Part shown: piece by piece, positions 1-6,601 of the stretch | Layout: each line of letters opens with the position of its first letter | How positions within the stretch are numbered: the first letter of the stretch is position 1 | Source of the DNA: Flavobacteriales bacterium | Lineage (GTDB): Bacteria > Bacteroidota > Bacteroidia > Flavobacteriales_D > Cryomorphaceae | Assembly: GCA_020200995.1 (NCBI GenBank) | Contig: JAIVHQ010000060.1 | Location: 1 to 8,560 of the forward strand | Direction of reading: 5' to 3' | DNA length: 8,560 nucleotides | Notes under the pieces: generated by a model | What the model saw: only the letters and a program-made list of their open reading frames with translations | What the model was told of the DNA's origin: nothing | The model's database searches: none | Made by a program: the position numbers and the translations under genes

Positions 1-3000
1 ACCATGGCTGATGCCGATCTCGAGACCCTGGATGCATCTTACATCACACGGCTCGAATCTAAAATTAACGAAGCGTCATCGACAGAAGCTTACGTCAACG
101 ATATTTCGGCAGTAATGCCCGGCTACGTCGGCGATCTCGCAGCGATTGAGCTCTCCGGCAAGAGCGCCCCCGAAATGGCTGAAGAGCGCATCGCACTAAA
201 CAAAAAATTGATATCTCAACTTGCAGATGAGATTGACAGCGACGCTCCTCCGGTTTCGGCTGATCGTCTTACTGAAATAAGAAGAATTAAAGCCCTCGAA
301 ATAAGGGAAGACAAAGAGGTGTCTGTCGGAGAAACCACTTTTAAACCGCGCACCACTGAAGCTGTGGCATATGCGGAAATGCTCGCCGCTGCTCCGTCTG
401 AAGAACAGACAGAGCAATCCGGATCATCGACAGCATCAAAGCTCAGCCCTGAGCTCGAAAAGAGTTTGCGAAAGCCCTACAGCTGGGATGATATCGTGCC
501 GGGGTACATTGATATGATGGCCGACGATACTGAAGATATAAAGGATCCTGACGATCTCGAGCACAGGATAGTTGCACATAAAACAATGCTGGCCAAACTC
601 AAGCAGGATATCGATCTTTACGCGGTCCTCGTTGCCGAAGGGAAAACTTCAGATGACGAACGCATCAAGCAGCGCTATGAGCAACTGCTTTCCGAACGCT
701 CGATGATCGCTCAAGTGCTCAGTGCTGACAACGCTGCACTTGAAAGCATGAAAGCGGCTGAGGAAGAATCTGAAGAGTTGGCAACTTTCGGCGAAGAGCC
801 AATTGTTTCGGACGAATCCGAATCGGCAGTAATTGAAGAGGTGGCGCCGCTCGCAGCGAAGCCTCAGGCTGACTACAATAATATCGCAGAAGAAACTGAT
901 CAATTTATTGAGGACCTTTCCGAACGGCTCGAACAGGAATACGCCAACATTGGCAATGACAATACCACTACTGCTACCAGGCTATCGAATCTCGCCGCTT
1001 TTAATACAGAATCGGCCGTGAAAATTTCGGCAGAGCTCGACAAGATGATGCGCCGGATGGATGCTTCTGTCGACGACGCTGAGCGCGATGTCTTTCAATT
1101 GCAAATTCAAAAACTCGATGCCCTGCTGGCCGACAAGTTGCAAGAGGCCGATCGGCTTGAAGAAGAAGCTGAAAGTGCCGAATTTGCAGCAGATATCGCA
1201 CAGGATCAGGTTAAGGGTGCTTCAGATACTACAGGAATTGAACCTGAGTTTGATTTGCCGGAAAGCATCGCTTTTGACGATTTACAGATTGCTGCTGCCG
1301 GTGCTGTTAGGGTAGAAGATTTTGCTTTTAAATCATTGCAGGCCAATATGAATGGCTCAAAAATGGAGGCTGCCGCAGACCTTGCCGCAGAAAAGCGAGC
1401 TGAAGCAGGGCAACTGATGGATGACTATGCCGCGGCGGAAACCCCTAAAGAGCGATCTGAATTGTATGCTCGGCTTGAGGATGTATCGCGCGAAGTAAAA
1501 AGGGCTGACATAGAGCTGAATAAAAACATTAAGGCCGCCAGTGCTGCCGAAGTGAGCTTTTATAAGCAAGGAGCAGAGGCTATCATTGAGGATATGCAGG
1601 CGGTTGAATTAAGTTTCGATGAGCGCGCCAAACTCGATAGTATTGAGGCAGCAATCGCAGGGGTGCGCCTTTCTATTGATGGAAATCGGGACATGCGGGA
1701 TGAACTCGATGCGTATGACACGCAGGCGTATTCTGCAATGTTGAAAGAGGAGATGGCCCACATTACCCGGTTGCAGTCGTTAAATTTGGAGCTCAATAGA
1801 TTTTCAAAAGGTGTGAAATCTCGCGCAGCCGCTGAAGCCGGATTGGTGGCGGAAGTATTCGAGGGAGACCTGAAGGAACCGGATTCTGCAGCTGTAGATA
1901 CTTCGGAGATTCCACCTCAGGAAACTGAGCCCGATCCGTCAATCACCACGGCAGACGATCAGCTGGAATCAAATGATCCGGATGCGCCAATTGGAGAAGT
2001 GCCGTCTGAAGAGGGTGAGATTGCAGACGCAAAGATTCCTGAAGAAATTGCTCAGAGAAAGTCGGGTGCAGAAACGCCCCGAACAGCAGATCAAGGGACC
2101 CCTGAAATTGCACAGGAGAAGGAAAGCGACAGGACCCAAACCGCAGAACAATCGGAAGTGGCGCAGAAAGAACTGCACATTCCAAAGCCAGGGAAGAAAT
2201 ACATGACACCTGCCTTGCAAAAGGCAGCCTCCCAAATGAACGCTGAAGAGAAAGACAGGATCACAGCATCGGAGCCTGAGCTTCGCCTTGGTTTGGAATT
2301 TTCAGAAGTTGACACCGATGATGAGCGCGCAGCATTGCTCGAGGAAATTCTCGGTGTGGATGCTGTGAATCGATTAAGGAAATCACCTGCTAAACTTGTC
2401 TACCTGAGCACCGCAGTGATCGCAGATAGCCTGAAGAAAATTGAGGGCATGAATGCCGGGCTGACCGAGCGTTCATATTCCTTAGCGCGTGAGCGCGAAA
2501 CAGAAGTGGAGAGGCTGCGTGGGATGGCGGCACGAGAAACCAACAAGGATGCTAAAGCAAACATGGAGCAGCGCGCTGAACGGATCGCCGCAGAGGCCGT
2601 TGTTTCATACTTGACGGGTGATGAGCGCTCCGACAAGCAGTCCGAAATAGCGCAGAATCAAGTATCAGAGCCTTCTGTGATCGATCCCGGGTCCAATTCT
2701 GGCGAACCAGCTCCATCAACTGCGCCTGAGACCAATCCTCAGAGTGGCTACTTGCTCGAAGCGGTCGAAATAATCGCTGAGAGAACAGATTTTTCTGATG
2801 TAACGGAGACCATGTTTGTGATGGCCGATCGGGCAGTATACAGCAGTGCCAAGCCGATTCCTGTAGATCCCGAAATGCCACCAGGTCTCATTTTCCAGGT
2901 GCAGGTCGGAGCTTTCCGCAAAGAAATTCCCCAGGATCATTTTGGCGAGATCGTGCCGGTCATGGGGCAAAAGCTCGACAATGGCATCACGCGCTACAGG

Positions 3001-3918
3001 GCCGGATTGTTTAAGTCATATGGCGCAGCTACTGATGCAAGAGATGTGATCAGGGGCATGGGTTATTCCGATGCATTCGTTGTGGCTTATCTCGACGGAG
3101 AGCGTCTGACAGGCGCCCAGGCCCGTGATATTTTGGCGCAAGCCCGCGTGGCACTTGCCGAGTTGGATGAGCCTGAAGTAACTCCTGCTACTCCGCGTGA
3201 AGCCACACCCGCACAGGCAATGTCGCCCACCAATTCGGAAACTGCCATCCCCGAAGTTCCCGACTACTACAACGACCCCGAAGCCGCTGAAGCTGTGCAG
3301 GTGGAGGCCGTTCGCGGATTGTTTTACACGGTGCAGGTAGGGGTGTATTCAAAGCCTGTAGCCCTTGGCAATTTGTACAACCTTACGGATCTCAACAGCG
3401 AGCTTACCGCATCCGGCCTTATTCGCTACACCACGGGGCGGTTCAGCGATGTAGCTTCGGCATCGGCGGGTAAGGGCCGCGCCATAGAGGCTGGTGTGAC
3501 CGATGCATTTGTAACGGCTTATTATAATGGTAAACGCATTTCGCTCACCGAGGCAGCTGATGTGCTGGAGCGGGAAGGCAGTGACATTTTAAATATCAGC
3601 ACCGGAACCGGCGCAGCTGTAGCCGACCAAAAGTTGTCAGAAGGCGGTGCATCCAACGGAAAAGCCAACTTTGTAATTATTCTCGGTCAATTTGGCGCCG
3701 AAGTACCACAAAATATTGCCGATTTTTTTCTGGAAAATGAAAATCTGGGCATTCGTCAAATCGCAGGTCCGGCCGGTCAGTCCATGTTTGTTTCTCCCGA
3801 GTTTGATGATCGCAGCCGTGCAGATCAGTTTTTGGAATCAGCGCGATCAGCAGGAATTACCACTGCTATTATGGGAACCGTTATAGACGGGGAAATAAAG
3901 GCTTTAGAGACCAGGTAG
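1..3918 (+). CDS. Giant coiled-coil protein with three C-terminal SPOR-like repeats (5' end truncated by window)
   Basis: The reading frame is open from the first base. An ATG lies at position 4, but codon 1-3 is also in frame and no signal peptide follows, so the true start is very probably outside the window. Residue numbers here count from that ATG (1304 residues visible). Two related segments with a PGY motif sit near residues 39-41 and 166-168. Long charged helices, probably coiled coil, cover roughly 300-615 and 725-900, and an acidic, Pro/Glu-rich, probably disordered linker covers about 618-720. The C-terminus has two clear SPOR-like repeats, 961-1034 (FQVQVGAF start) and 1105-1180 (YTVQVGVY start), each ending in a DAFV-type strand and an NGKR/DGER turn, then a diverged third copy at 1222-1297. 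SPOR domains bind denuded septal peptidoglycan in known cases, so an envelope location is inferred. Flavobacterial relatives often carry PD40 or TPR-type repeats upstream, which cannot be seen here. The exact function is unknown. Confidence 0.85.
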   Translation, partial: TMADADLETLDASYITRLESKINEASSTEAYVNDISAVMPGYVGDLAAIELSGKSAPEMAEERIALNKKLISQLADEIDSDAPPVSADRLTEIRRIKALEIREDKEVSVGETTFKPRTTEAVAYAEMLAAAPSEEQTEQSGSSTASKLSPELEKSLRKPYSWDDIVPGYIDMMADDTEDIKDPDDLEHRIVAHKTMLAKLKQDIDLYAVLVAEGKTSDDERIKQRYEQLLSERSMIAQVLSADNAALESMKAAEEESEELATFGEEPIVSDESESAVIEEVAPLAAKPQADYNNIAEETDQFIEDLSERLEQEYANIGNDNTTTATRLSNLAAFNTESAVKISAELDKMMRRMDASVDDAERDVFQLQIQKLDALLADKLQEADRLEEEAESAEFAADIAQDQVKGASDTTGIEPEFDLPESIAFDDLQIAAAGAVRVEDFAFKSLQANMNGSKMEAAADLAAEKRAEAGQLMDDYAAAETPKERSELYARLEDVSREVKRADIELNKNIKAASAAEVSFYKQGAEAIIEDMQAVELSFDERAKLDSIEAAIAGVRLSIDGNRDMRDELDAYDTQAYSAMLKEEMAHITRLQSLNLELNRFSKGVKSRAAAEAGLVAEVFEGDLKEPDSAAVDTSEIPPQETEPDPSITTADDQLESNDPDAPIGEVPSEEGEIADAKIPEEIAQRKSGAETPRTADQGTPEIAQEKESDRTQTAEQSEVAQKELHIPKPGKKYMTPALQKAASQMNAEEKDRITASEPELRLGLEFSEVDTDDERAALLEEILGVDAVNRLRKSPAKLVYLSTAVIADSLKKIEGMNAGLTERSYSLARERETEVERLRGMAARETNKDAKANMEQRAERIAAEAVVSYLTGDERSDKQSEIAQNQVSEPSVIDPGSNSGEPAPSTAPETNPQSGYLLEAVEIIAERTDFSDVTETMFVMADRAVYSSAKPIPVDPEMPPGLIFQVQVGAFRKEIPQDHFGEIVPVMGQKLDNGITRYRAGLFKSYGAATDARDVIRGMGYSDAFVVAYLDGERLTGAQARDILAQARVALAELDEPEVTPATPREATPAQAMSPTNSETAIPEVPDYYNDPEAAEAVQVEAVRGLFYTVQVGVYSKPVALGNLYNLTDLNSELTASGLIRYTTGRFSDVASASAGKGRAIEAGVTDAFVTAYYNGKRISLTEAADVLEREGSDILNISTGTGAAVADQKLSEGGASNGKANFVIILGQFGAEVPQNIADFFLENENLGIRQIAGPAGQSMFVSPEFDDRSRADQFLESARSAGITTAIMGTVIDGEIKALETR

Positions 3919-3930
3919 TAGATTTTTCGA

Positions 3931-3961
3931 ACTGACTTCTCGTGCCTTTTTTATATCTTTA
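3931..3961 (+). promoter_or_regulatory. Probable Bacteroidota-type promoter of clpS
   Basis: TATCTTTA at 3954-3961 matches the Bacteroidota -7 consensus TAnnTTTG at all fixed positions but the last. A weak -33-like CTGAC lies at 3932-3936, with spacing close to that of the better promoter before position 6021. Transcription would begin near 3966-3968, leaving a leader of about 14 nt before the ATG at 3981. It lies in the 62-nt gap after the SPOR gene. The weak -33 element keeps confidence moderate. Confidence 0.45.
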
Positions 3962-3980
3962 CAGCGGATATAGAAAGGTT

Positions 3981-4265
3981 ATGAAATTTTCACAGACTGA
4001 CGTAGAAGAAGAAGTAGTACTCGATCTTGACGAACTGCTTAAGGAGCCCAAGGAAATTGTACTGTACAATGATGACCACAATACCTTCGATTTTGTGATT
4101 GAGAGTTTGGTGAAGGTATGTAGCCATACCCTGACCCAGGCGGAGCAGTGCACATACCTCGTACATTACAAAGGGAAGTGCTCGGTAAAAAGAGGCGAAG
4201 TTGAAAAACTACAATCCATGCGTACTGCGTTGCTCGATCGTGGGCTAAGCGCTGAAATAGAATAA
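3981..4265 (+). CDS. clpS: ATP-dependent Clp protease adaptor ClpS
   Basis: This 94-residue cytosolic adaptor should recognise proteins with bulky hydrophobic N-terminal residues (N-degrons) and pass them to a ClpA- or ClpC-type unfoldase with ClpP. The N-terminal tail (residues 1-24) is acidic and flexible, as in other ClpS proteins. The core opens with IVLYNDDHNTFDFV (26-39). N30, D31 and D32 correspond to the residues of E. coli ClpS that hold the substrate alpha-amino group, and VHYKGKC (61-67) includes H62, the matching pocket histidine. F36 occupies the place of E. coli Met40, which lines the specificity pocket. An in-frame ATG at 3942 would add 13 residues, but the probable promoter lies inside that extension, so 3981 is preferred. 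A purine-rich GAAAGG (3973-3978) sits just before it, closer than ideal. No Clp unfoldase gene is in the window. Identification is by family motifs and is firm. Confidence 0.95.
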   Translation: MKFSQTDVEEEVVLDLDELLKEPKEIVLYNDDHNTFDFVIESLVKVCSHTLTQAEQCTYLVHYKGKCSVKRGEVEKLQSMRTALLDRGLSAEIE

Positions 4266-4322
4266 TCACTGTCGCCCCTTATTAATAGTCGCTAAAACCG
4301 TTCGCTACCGTTCACCCCAGAA

Positions 4323-5120
4323 ATGAAAAACAAAATAGGACTGATCCTGCTTGTCGGGCTACTCGCCTTTGACTGTGCAAAAGTGCCTGTGACGGGTCGC
4401 CGCCAGGTGAACCTGCTCCCCGAATCGCAACTGGGTGAAATGAGCGCAACAGCATACGGAGAATTTTTGTCGACTACGCCGCCACTGCCCAACAGCGATC
4501 CTAGGGCTCAAAAAGTTCGTCGTGTAGGTGAGCGCATTGCCGAAGCCACTGAGCGTTATTTAAAGAACAACTCGGGTGGAAAAAAAATCGCTGAGTTCGA
4601 TTGGACTTTCAACACTGTGGAAGATCCTACGGTCAATGCCTGGTGCATGCCCGGGGGGCGAGTAGTTTTCTACACAGGTATTCTGCCGATCACCAAAGAT
4701 GAAGCCGGACTCGCTGTAGTAATGGGCCACGAAATAGCACACGCTGTGGCGCGCCACGGAAATGAGCGCATGAGCCAAGGCATGGCAGTGCAGGGGGCTG
4801 GTATGGCCCTGGACGTTTTGACCTCTGAACAGCCCGATCTTACCAGAGCGCTGCTGATGCAATCGTATGGAATTGGATCTACTCTGGGAACTTTAAGCTT
4901 TTCTCGCCTCCACGAGACGGAGGCCGATAAAATGGGTCTTATATTTATGGCCATGGCAGGATATGACCCAAGAGAAGCACCGAAATTTTGGATTCGCATG
5001 AGCGAAGCTTCAGGAGGCGGAAAGCCACCTGAATTTTTGAGCACCCACCCCGCTGATGATCGGCGGGTGGCCGATCTGGAAGAGTTCATGCCTGAGGCTA
5101 TGAAGTACTACAACCAATGA
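4323..5120 (+). CDS. M48 family zinc metalloprotease, probable lipoprotein (LoiP/BepA-like)
   Basis: This 265-residue protein is an M48-type metallopeptidase of the small secreted class that includes LoiP and YcaL, related to the protease part of BepA. Residues 1-17 form a short Lys-containing, hydrophobic signal peptide ending at C18, the expected lipidated cysteine. It is followed by the family signature PVTGRRQ (22-28) and LLPES. NAWCMPGGR (105-113) is the conserved strand before the active site. HEIAH (136-140) supplies two zinc ligands and the catalytic Glu. HETEAD (197-202) supplies the third ligand E198 and D202. STHP (240-243) carries the histidine that in BepA can approach the zinc and hold the enzyme inactive. 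All key residues are intact, so activity is likely. Related proteins degrade misfolded or stalled envelope proteins; the substrate here is unknown. The gene follows clpS by 57 nt with no clear promoter of its own and precedes the regulator gene by 4 nt. The Asp just before C18 is unusual for a lipobox. Confidence 0.93.
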   Translation: MKNKIGLILLVGLLAFDCAKVPVTGRRQVNLLPESQLGEMSATAYGEFLSTTPPLPNSDPRAQKVRRVGERIAEATERYLKNNSGGKKIAEFDWTFNTVEDPTVNAWCMPGGRVVFYTGILPITKDEAGLAVVMGHEIAHAVARHGNERMSQGMAVQGAGMALDVLTSEQPDLTRALLMQSYGIGSTLGTLSFSRLHETEADKMGLIFMAMAGYDPREAPKFWIRMSEASGGGKPPEFLSTHPADDRRVADLEEFMPEAMKYYNQ

Positions 5121-5124
5121 CATA

Positions 5125-5829
5125 ATGCCTGTAAATGCCGCACAGAAGATGAACACTGATAAAATCACTTCTTTTTTCAACCTTGGTGTATCTGTTACCC
5201 TCGTTATATACGGATTTGAAGAAGGTCAACTAAAGGTTTTTACCCAAAAAATCAGCAAGAACCCTTATGCAGGGGCGTGGTCCTTTCCGGGAAAGCTGAT
5301 TAAATCAGACGAAAGCCTTGAAGACGCGGCGTACACAATGCTCGATGAAGCCATCGGTAATACCAAACCTTACATAGAGCAGCTCAACGCTTTTGGCAAA
5401 ATTACCCGCCACCCCCTTGGAAGGGTCATCGACGTTACTTTTTACAGCCTGATCAATATGAAGTCGGACGTAAAGTCTTATCGTGCTGATAAGGAGTCCA
5501 AGTGGGTTCATGTGCCTAAAGTACCCGAGCTGGCTTATGACCACAACGAAATGCTCAACCTCGCAATGCTGCGGTTGAGAAGAAGGCTCATCAATCGCCC
5601 TATTGGTTTTAAGCTGCTCCCTGCAGAATTTACACTTGGCGAACTTCAAGCATTGTATGAAGAGATTCTCGGTCATGAACTCGATAAGCGAAACTTCAGA
5701 AAAAAGGTGACCAAGCTTAATATTCTTCTTACGAAAGGTCACGAGACTACGGACAATCCCGGCAGAAAGCCGCGGCTGTTTTCTTTTGACCCGGAGAAGT
5801 ATGCAAATTACATGGAGCAGGGATTCTGA
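5125..5829 (+). CDS. NrtR-family transcriptional regulator (Nudix-like domain plus winged helix)
   Basis: This 234-residue protein has the two-domain design of NrtR-type regulators. The N-terminal Nudix-like domain covers about residues 15-145. Its Nudix box is broken: G56 is followed by Lys, the Arg-Glu pair of the REUxEE core is replaced by T71-M72, and the second Glu of EE is A76, although E63 and E75 remain. This points to ligand sensing rather than hydrolysis. NAFGKITRHP and the LAYDHNEML motif are typical of the family. The C-terminal domain (about 161-230) has KLLPAEFTLGELQALYEEI and DKRNFRKK, matching the winged helix that binds DNA. Family members control NAD or sugar genes in response to ADP-ribose or sugar ligands; no such genes are adjacent. 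The 4-nt gap after the M48 gene implies co-transcription. An in-frame ATG at 5149 is an alternative start that would drop eight poorly conserved-looking residues; neither start has a well-placed Shine-Dalgarno sequence. Confidence 0.88.
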   Translation: MPVNAAQKMNTDKITSFFNLGVSVTLVIYGFEEGQLKVFTQKISKNPYAGAWSFPGKLIKSDESLEDAAYTMLDEAIGNTKPYIEQLNAFGKITRHPLGRVIDVTFYSLINMKSDVKSYRADKESKWVHVPKVPELAYDHNEMLNLAMLRLRRRLINRPIGFKLLPAEFTLGELQALYEEILGHELDKRNFRKKVTKLNILLTKGHETTDNPGRKPRLFSFDPEKYANYMEQGF

Positions 5830-5974
5830 GCCGTGTTTTCTGAATATTCTTGCCACCGCCTCCCCACACTTTACCAAAAGCCTTCTCGGTAATCTTATGC
5901 ACCACATAATCAGCCATAAGAGTGATAAAGGGATTTAATTTAAATGCCCCAATTTAATTTTCGTCGATGATAAC

Positions 5975-6005
5975 TTGACATTGATCGAGTCTCGAGCTAT
6001 CTTTG
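5975..6005 (+). promoter_or_regulatory. Bacteroidota-type promoter for the 81-residue gene
   Basis: TTGACA at 5975-5980 and TATCTTTG at 5998-6005 form a textbook Bacteroidota promoter: the -7 box fits TAnnTTTG perfectly, and 20 nt separate the TTG from the TA. Initiation would fall near 6009-6012, giving a leader of only about 10 nt. AT-rich sequence with a repeated ATTTAATTT (5933-5941 and 5952-5960) lies just upstream and could act like an UP element. The rest of the 191-nt gap (5830-6020) shows no strong terminator or RNA gene. Confidence 0.7.
5985..5995. promoter_or_regulatory. Short palindrome inside the promoter spacer, possible operator
   Basis: TCGAGTCTCGA is a perfect inverted repeat of two 5-bp arms around one base, lying entirely between the -33 and -7 elements of the promoter before position 6021. 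A regulator bound here would block RNA polymerase. An 11-bp palindrome can arise by chance and the factor is unknown, so this is tentative. Confidence 0.25.
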
Positions 6006-6020
6006 TAGAAAGATGGAGAT

Positions 6021-6266
6021 ATGACGATATTTGAATTTAATGCGCTCAACTTTGATGGAAAAGCATCATTGTTAACGAAGTACGGTAAGTATCTCGATCA
6101 GCGCAGCACCAAAGAAGGTGCGCGGGTAATGATTTACGACCTTTTTGGATTTTACGTGGAGGTGAGCTATCGCTTCGATAAGAAAGTACAATACTTGCGG
6201 GCCGTGAACAATATTTTTGAAAGCGAGTCTTACCTCGATAGCATCAATCTGCTTCACCTGAATTGA
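6021..6266 (+). CDS. Small uncharacterised protein, 81 residues
   Basis: I do not recognise a named family with certainty; it resembles short conserved hypothetical proteins of Bacteroidota that start with a MxIxEFN-type segment. It has no signal peptide, no membrane segment, and no Cys or Trp, so it is probably cytosolic. The middle part (VMIYDLFGFYVEVSYRF, about 36-52) alternates aromatic and aliphatic residues in a beta-strand-like way, and the end (about 58-81) looks helical and acidic. The start at 6021 is supported by the strong promoter ending at 6005. An ATG at 6013 stops after three codons. GGAG (6015-6018) sits only 2 nt before the ATG, so initiation probably relies on the short A-rich leader. 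It is a single-gene unit ending 28 nt from the convergent lipoprotein gene. Having its own promoter makes it a likely real gene; its function is unknown. Confidence 0.8.
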   Translation: MTIFEFNALNFDGKASLLTKYGKYLDQRSTKEGARVMIYDLFGFYVEVSYRFDKKVQYLRAVNNIFESESYLDSINLLHLN

Positions 6267-6294
6267 AACGCCTGCTGATTGTTTTTGTCAGATT

Positions 6295-6591
6295 TTACTC
6301 TCGCCGCAGTTCATTCGGCACTTTAACAGTGTCTTCAACAATTACAATGGTTCGCTTTTCGTAGTGCCACCTGTACAAGGATTTCTTCTTCCCTGCTTCC
6401 ACGTCGTATATGGTACCGTTTTTTGAAATCGAATCAGGACGTCCGAGCAATTGTTCGACTTCATTCACAGGCATTCCTTCGTAAATCATCGGTCTTGCTT
6501 TCAGTTCTTCTTCTTTTTCGCTCGTTCGGCACGACATAGTCAACAGGAGAAATACCGCAAAGACAGCAAGAATTGATCTGCTTTTAATCAT
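6295..6591 (-). CDS. Small lipoprotein with a BamE/SmpA-like domain
   Basis: This 98-residue protein begins with a lipoprotein signal peptide: Lys/Arg at 3-5, a hydrophobic stretch 7-17, then TMSC with C21 as the expected lipidated cysteine. The tail after the cysteine is acidic (RTSEKEEE, 22-29). The segment YEGMPVNEVEQLLGRPDS (37-54) matches the helix and turn of the BamE/SmpA/OmlA fold, whose signature is GMxxxEVxxLLGxPD. YRWHY (73-77) and IVIVED form the following beta strands. BamE itself stabilises the outer-membrane assembly complex; many small lipoproteins share only the fold, so a Bam role is not shown. The frame is open upstream to an ATG at 6651, but that would place 20 polar residues before the signal peptide and overlap the DUF349 gene, so 6591 is chosen. 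It lies 10 nt downstream of the DUF349 stop codon, implying one transcript. Confidence 0.82.
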   Translation of the reverse strand: MIKSRSILAVFAVFLLLTMSCRTSEKEEELKARPMIYEGMPVNEVEQLLGRPDSISKNGTIYDVEAGKKKSLYRWHYEKRTIVIVEDTVKVPNELRRE

Positions 6592-6601
6592 TGATTTTAG
6601 T

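Noticed and set aside
1850..2170. Possible foreign insert suggested by the abrupt acidic, Pro/Glu-rich composition.
   Set aside because: The frame stays open and base composition does not change sharply; it fits a disordered linker between helical regions.
3919..3960. Terminator after the SPOR gene suggested by the T-run at 3947-3952.
   Set aside because: No convincing stem precedes the T-run, and these bases fall within the probable clpS promoter.
3942..3980. Upstream ATG that would add 13 residues to ClpS.
   Set aside because: The extension overlaps the probable promoter and lies outside the conserved ClpS region.
5305..5907. Long 200-codon minus-strand open frame opposite the regulator gene.
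   Set aside because: It is antisense to a gene with clear family motifs and its product has no recognisable domain or sensible composition.
6267..6294. Possible bidirectional terminator between the convergent genes (CTGA and TCAG arms around a T-rich loop, followed by TTTT).
   Set aside because: The stem is only four Watson-Crick pairs with a nine-base loop, too weak to call.
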